Shown piece after piece: positions 62,686 to 64,000 of a stretch of 64,000 nucleotides of DNA. Numbering within the stretch: the stretch's first letter is position 1; the number at the start of each line of letters is the position of its first letter. Source of the stretch: an uncultured Tenacibaculum sp. Lineage in GTDB: Bacteria > Bacteroidota > Bacteroidia > Flavobacteriales > Flavobacteriaceae. Under the pieces are notes generated by a model. It did not search any database, was not told the DNA's origin, and saw only the letters and a program-made list of their open reading frames with translations. The position numbers and the translations under genes are program-made. Location of the stretch: positions 1-64,000 of the forward strand of contig CANMJA010000024.1 of the NCBI GenBank assembly GCA_947498055.1, read 5' to 3'.

Positions 62686-63563
62686 CTATTTTCCCAATCT
62701 TTTCTTAAATCTTTAGATAAAATACCCGTTCCTTTATGATTCCAACCTGGAGGTTTTATAAGATATAATAATTTTTTAGAAATAGTAGTTTTACTAAAAA
62801 AAACGTCTCTAAACATATGATACCATTCTAAAAGAGCAACTTTAATAGGATTGTTTGTTTCAATGTTTTTAACTAATCCGTAAACAGGTTTTTCCACCTC
62901 TGGTTCAAAAGTTCCAAATAATTTATCCCAAATGATAAATATACCAGCATGGTTTCTATCTAAATATTGTGGATTTGTTGCATGATGCACTCTATGATGG
63001 CTGGGAGTGTTAAAAATAGCCTCATACCATTTAGGTAACTTATTAATTAGTTCTGTATGTATCCAATATTGGTATAAAAGGCTAATACTTTGTTGTGTTA
63101 ATATCATTAATGGATGAAAACCAATAAAAACTAAAGGAATCCAAAAAATGAAAGTGTAAAAACTACCTGTCCATGTTTGTCTTAATGCAGTACTTAAATT
63201 ATATTTTTTGGAAGAATGATGAACTACATGACTTGCCCAAAAAAATCTACTCTCATGTGCAATTCTATGATTCCAATAATATATAAAATCCTCTAGAAAT
63301 ACTAAAATAGCCCACGCCCACCAAGTAAAAGGAATAGTGAAAAATTTAAATTGGTACAAAAACCAGAAAGCACCAAGCATAATTCCTTTCGTAAATAAAC
63401 TAATAAAAACATTGCCTAACCCCATAATTATAGAAGTTATAGCATCTTTAAATTCATATTCTTCAAGTTTAATTTTTACGGTTAAAATAGCTTCTAAAAT
63501 AACAGTAACAACAAATACTGGTATTGCATAATGAATTAAATTAGGCATTTCTGGTACAGTCAT
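62664..63563 (-). CDS. sterol desaturase / fatty acid hydroxylase family protein
   Basis: The protein has 299 aa with four or so membrane spans. The eight-histidine di-iron signature is present: HRIAHE (HxxxH), HVVHHSS (HxxHH), and late SHHRVHHATNP (HHxxHH). Members hydroxylate or desaturate sterols, carotenoids or fatty acids, and the substrate is not evident. The N-terminus (PNLIHYAIPVFVVTVILEAILTVKI) is a membrane helix, as usual. It is monocistronic, divergent from rpsF. Confidence 0.9.
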   Translation of the reverse strand: MTVPEMPNLIHYAIPVFVVTVILEAILTVKIKLEEYEFKDAITSIIMGLGNVFISLFTKGIMLGAFWFLYQFKFFTIPFTWWAWAILVFLEDFIYYWNHRIAHESRFFWASHVVHHSSKKYNLSTALRQTWTGSFYTFIFWIPLVFIGFHPLMILTQQSISLLYQYWIHTELINKLPKWYEAIFNTPSHHRVHHATNPQYLDRNHAGIFIIWDKLFGTFEPEVEKPVYGLVKNIETNNPIKVALLEWYHMFRDVFFSKTTISKKLLYLIKPPGWNHKGTGILSKDLRKDWENRKERIKD

Positions 63564-63640
63564 AAAATAGAAATTAGTATAGCAATATAAGAAAAAGGAA
63601 ATAGTTTATAGTTTTATCATATTTTTTATAAGGAAATACT

Positions 63641-63648
63641 TATATTTG
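63641..63648 (+). promoter_or_regulatory. -7 element of the rpsF promoter
   Basis: TATATTTG lies 32 bp upstream of the rpsF ATG, matching TAnnTTTG. The -33 region is AT-rich without an exact TTTG. Confidence 0.55.
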
Positions 63649-63680
63649 CAGACTTTAAAAATAATTTTAAATAATTAATT

Positions 63681-64000
63681 ATGAATCATTACGAAACTGT
63701 TTTCATTTTGAATCCCGTTTTATCTGAGACTCAGATAAAGGAGACAGTAAAAAAGTTCGAGGACTATTTGGTTTCTAAAGGAGCAGAAATGACTCACAAA
63801 GAAGATTGGGGCTTAAAAAAATTAGCATACCCAATTCAGAAGAAAAAAAGTGGTTTTTATCACTTATTTGAGTACAAAGTAGCAGGAGAAGTTGTTGCTC
63901 CGTTTGAATTAGAATTTAGACGAGACGACAGTGTTATGCGTTATTTAACGGTAAGATTAGATAAGCATGCTGCAGCTTGGGCTGAAAAGAGAAGAGAACG
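63681..64000 (+). CDS. rpsF: 30S ribosomal protein S6 (5' part, cut by window end)
   Basis: About 106 codons are visible from ATG 63681 before the window ends without a stop codon. The opening MNHYETVFILNPVLSETQI and the block DWGLKKLAYPIQKKKSGFYHLFEYKV are the characteristic S6 sequences, and LEFRRDDSVMRYLTVRLDKHA follows. S6 pairs with S18 in the 30S platform. rpsR and rplI usually follow in Bacteroidetes but lie outside the window. Confidence 0.97.
   Translation, partial: MNHYETVFILNPVLSETQIKETVKKFEDYLVSKGAEMTHKEDWGLKKLAYPIQKKKSGFYHLFEYKVAGEVVAPFELEFRRDDSVMRYLTVRLDKHAAAWAEKRRE

Noticed and set aside
1..64000. tRNA, rRNA, prophage or integrative element hallmark genes
   Set aside because: No cloverleaf, rRNA motif, integrase, terminase, relaxase or transposase reading frame could be recognised in the window.

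Overview
The window looks like chromosome from a low-GC marine-type member of the Flavobacteriaceae (Bacteroidetes); a Tenacibaculum- or Polaribacter-like genus is my guess, not something the sequence proves. The base composition is strongly AT-rich. Several genes have the Bacteroidetes promoter (TTTG, about 19 bp, TATATTTG). Protein families typical of the phylum are present: SprB repeats, a type IX secretion (T9SS) sorting domain, a TANFOR-type protein, DUF4856/imelysin, DUF2911 and ECF sigma/anti-sigma pairs. I see no rRNA, tRNA or CRISPR array.

Layout. 0-3.8 kb: a GIN/DUF2807 adhesin-like protein, a YhhN-type membrane protein, and a reverse-strand ECF sigma/anti-sigma/surface-protein cassette. 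3.9-7.2 kb: HMG-CoA lyase, an HExxH protein and a 5'-nucleotidase-type lipoprotein. 7.3-13.6 kb: an iron-type uptake locus (DUF4856 lipoprotein, imelysin lipoprotein, HTTM membrane protein, TonB-dependent receptor) with Fur-like dyads. 14.0-20.4 kb: a PPP phosphatase divergent from a five- or six-gene NAD/ADP-ribose island (microbial PARG, small protein, VWA protein, helical protein, short PurA-like enzyme, NAMPT). 20.5-27.2 kb: housekeeping and transport genes (RNase Z-like MBL protein, GNAT, LysE exporter, Lrp regulator, DUF2911, aquaporin, TonB-like protein, MeaB). 27.3-29.3 kb: a second ECF cassette paralogous to the first.

29.5-59.5 kb is one co-directional locus of about 30 kb. It encodes a 1626-aa exported protein, an FN3 protein, a single-SprB-repeat protein, a 2233-aa SprB-repeat protein with a C-terminal T9SS sorting domain, a PKD lipoprotein, a 2049-aa TANFOR-type protein with an internal metalloprotease motif and a putative PD-(D/E)xK nuclease tip, and a candidate immunity gene 1 nt downstream. 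Next come REP-like repeats that enclose an orphan toxin tip and a second candidate immunity gene, two more single-SprB proteins with near-identical 3' ends, and an outer-membrane barrel with a long helical tail. I read the locus as a surface-displayed polymorphic toxin system and consider it the most interesting part of the window.

59.5-64 kb: a tandem pair of candidate small RNAs with matching cores and terminators, a third ECF sigma/anti-sigma/outer-membrane cassette, a sterol-desaturase-family enzyme, and the start of rpsF, which runs off the window edge. The ECF cassettes at 3.7 and 27.2 kb share a candidate promoter signature that suggests autoregulation; the one at 60 kb has a weaker match.
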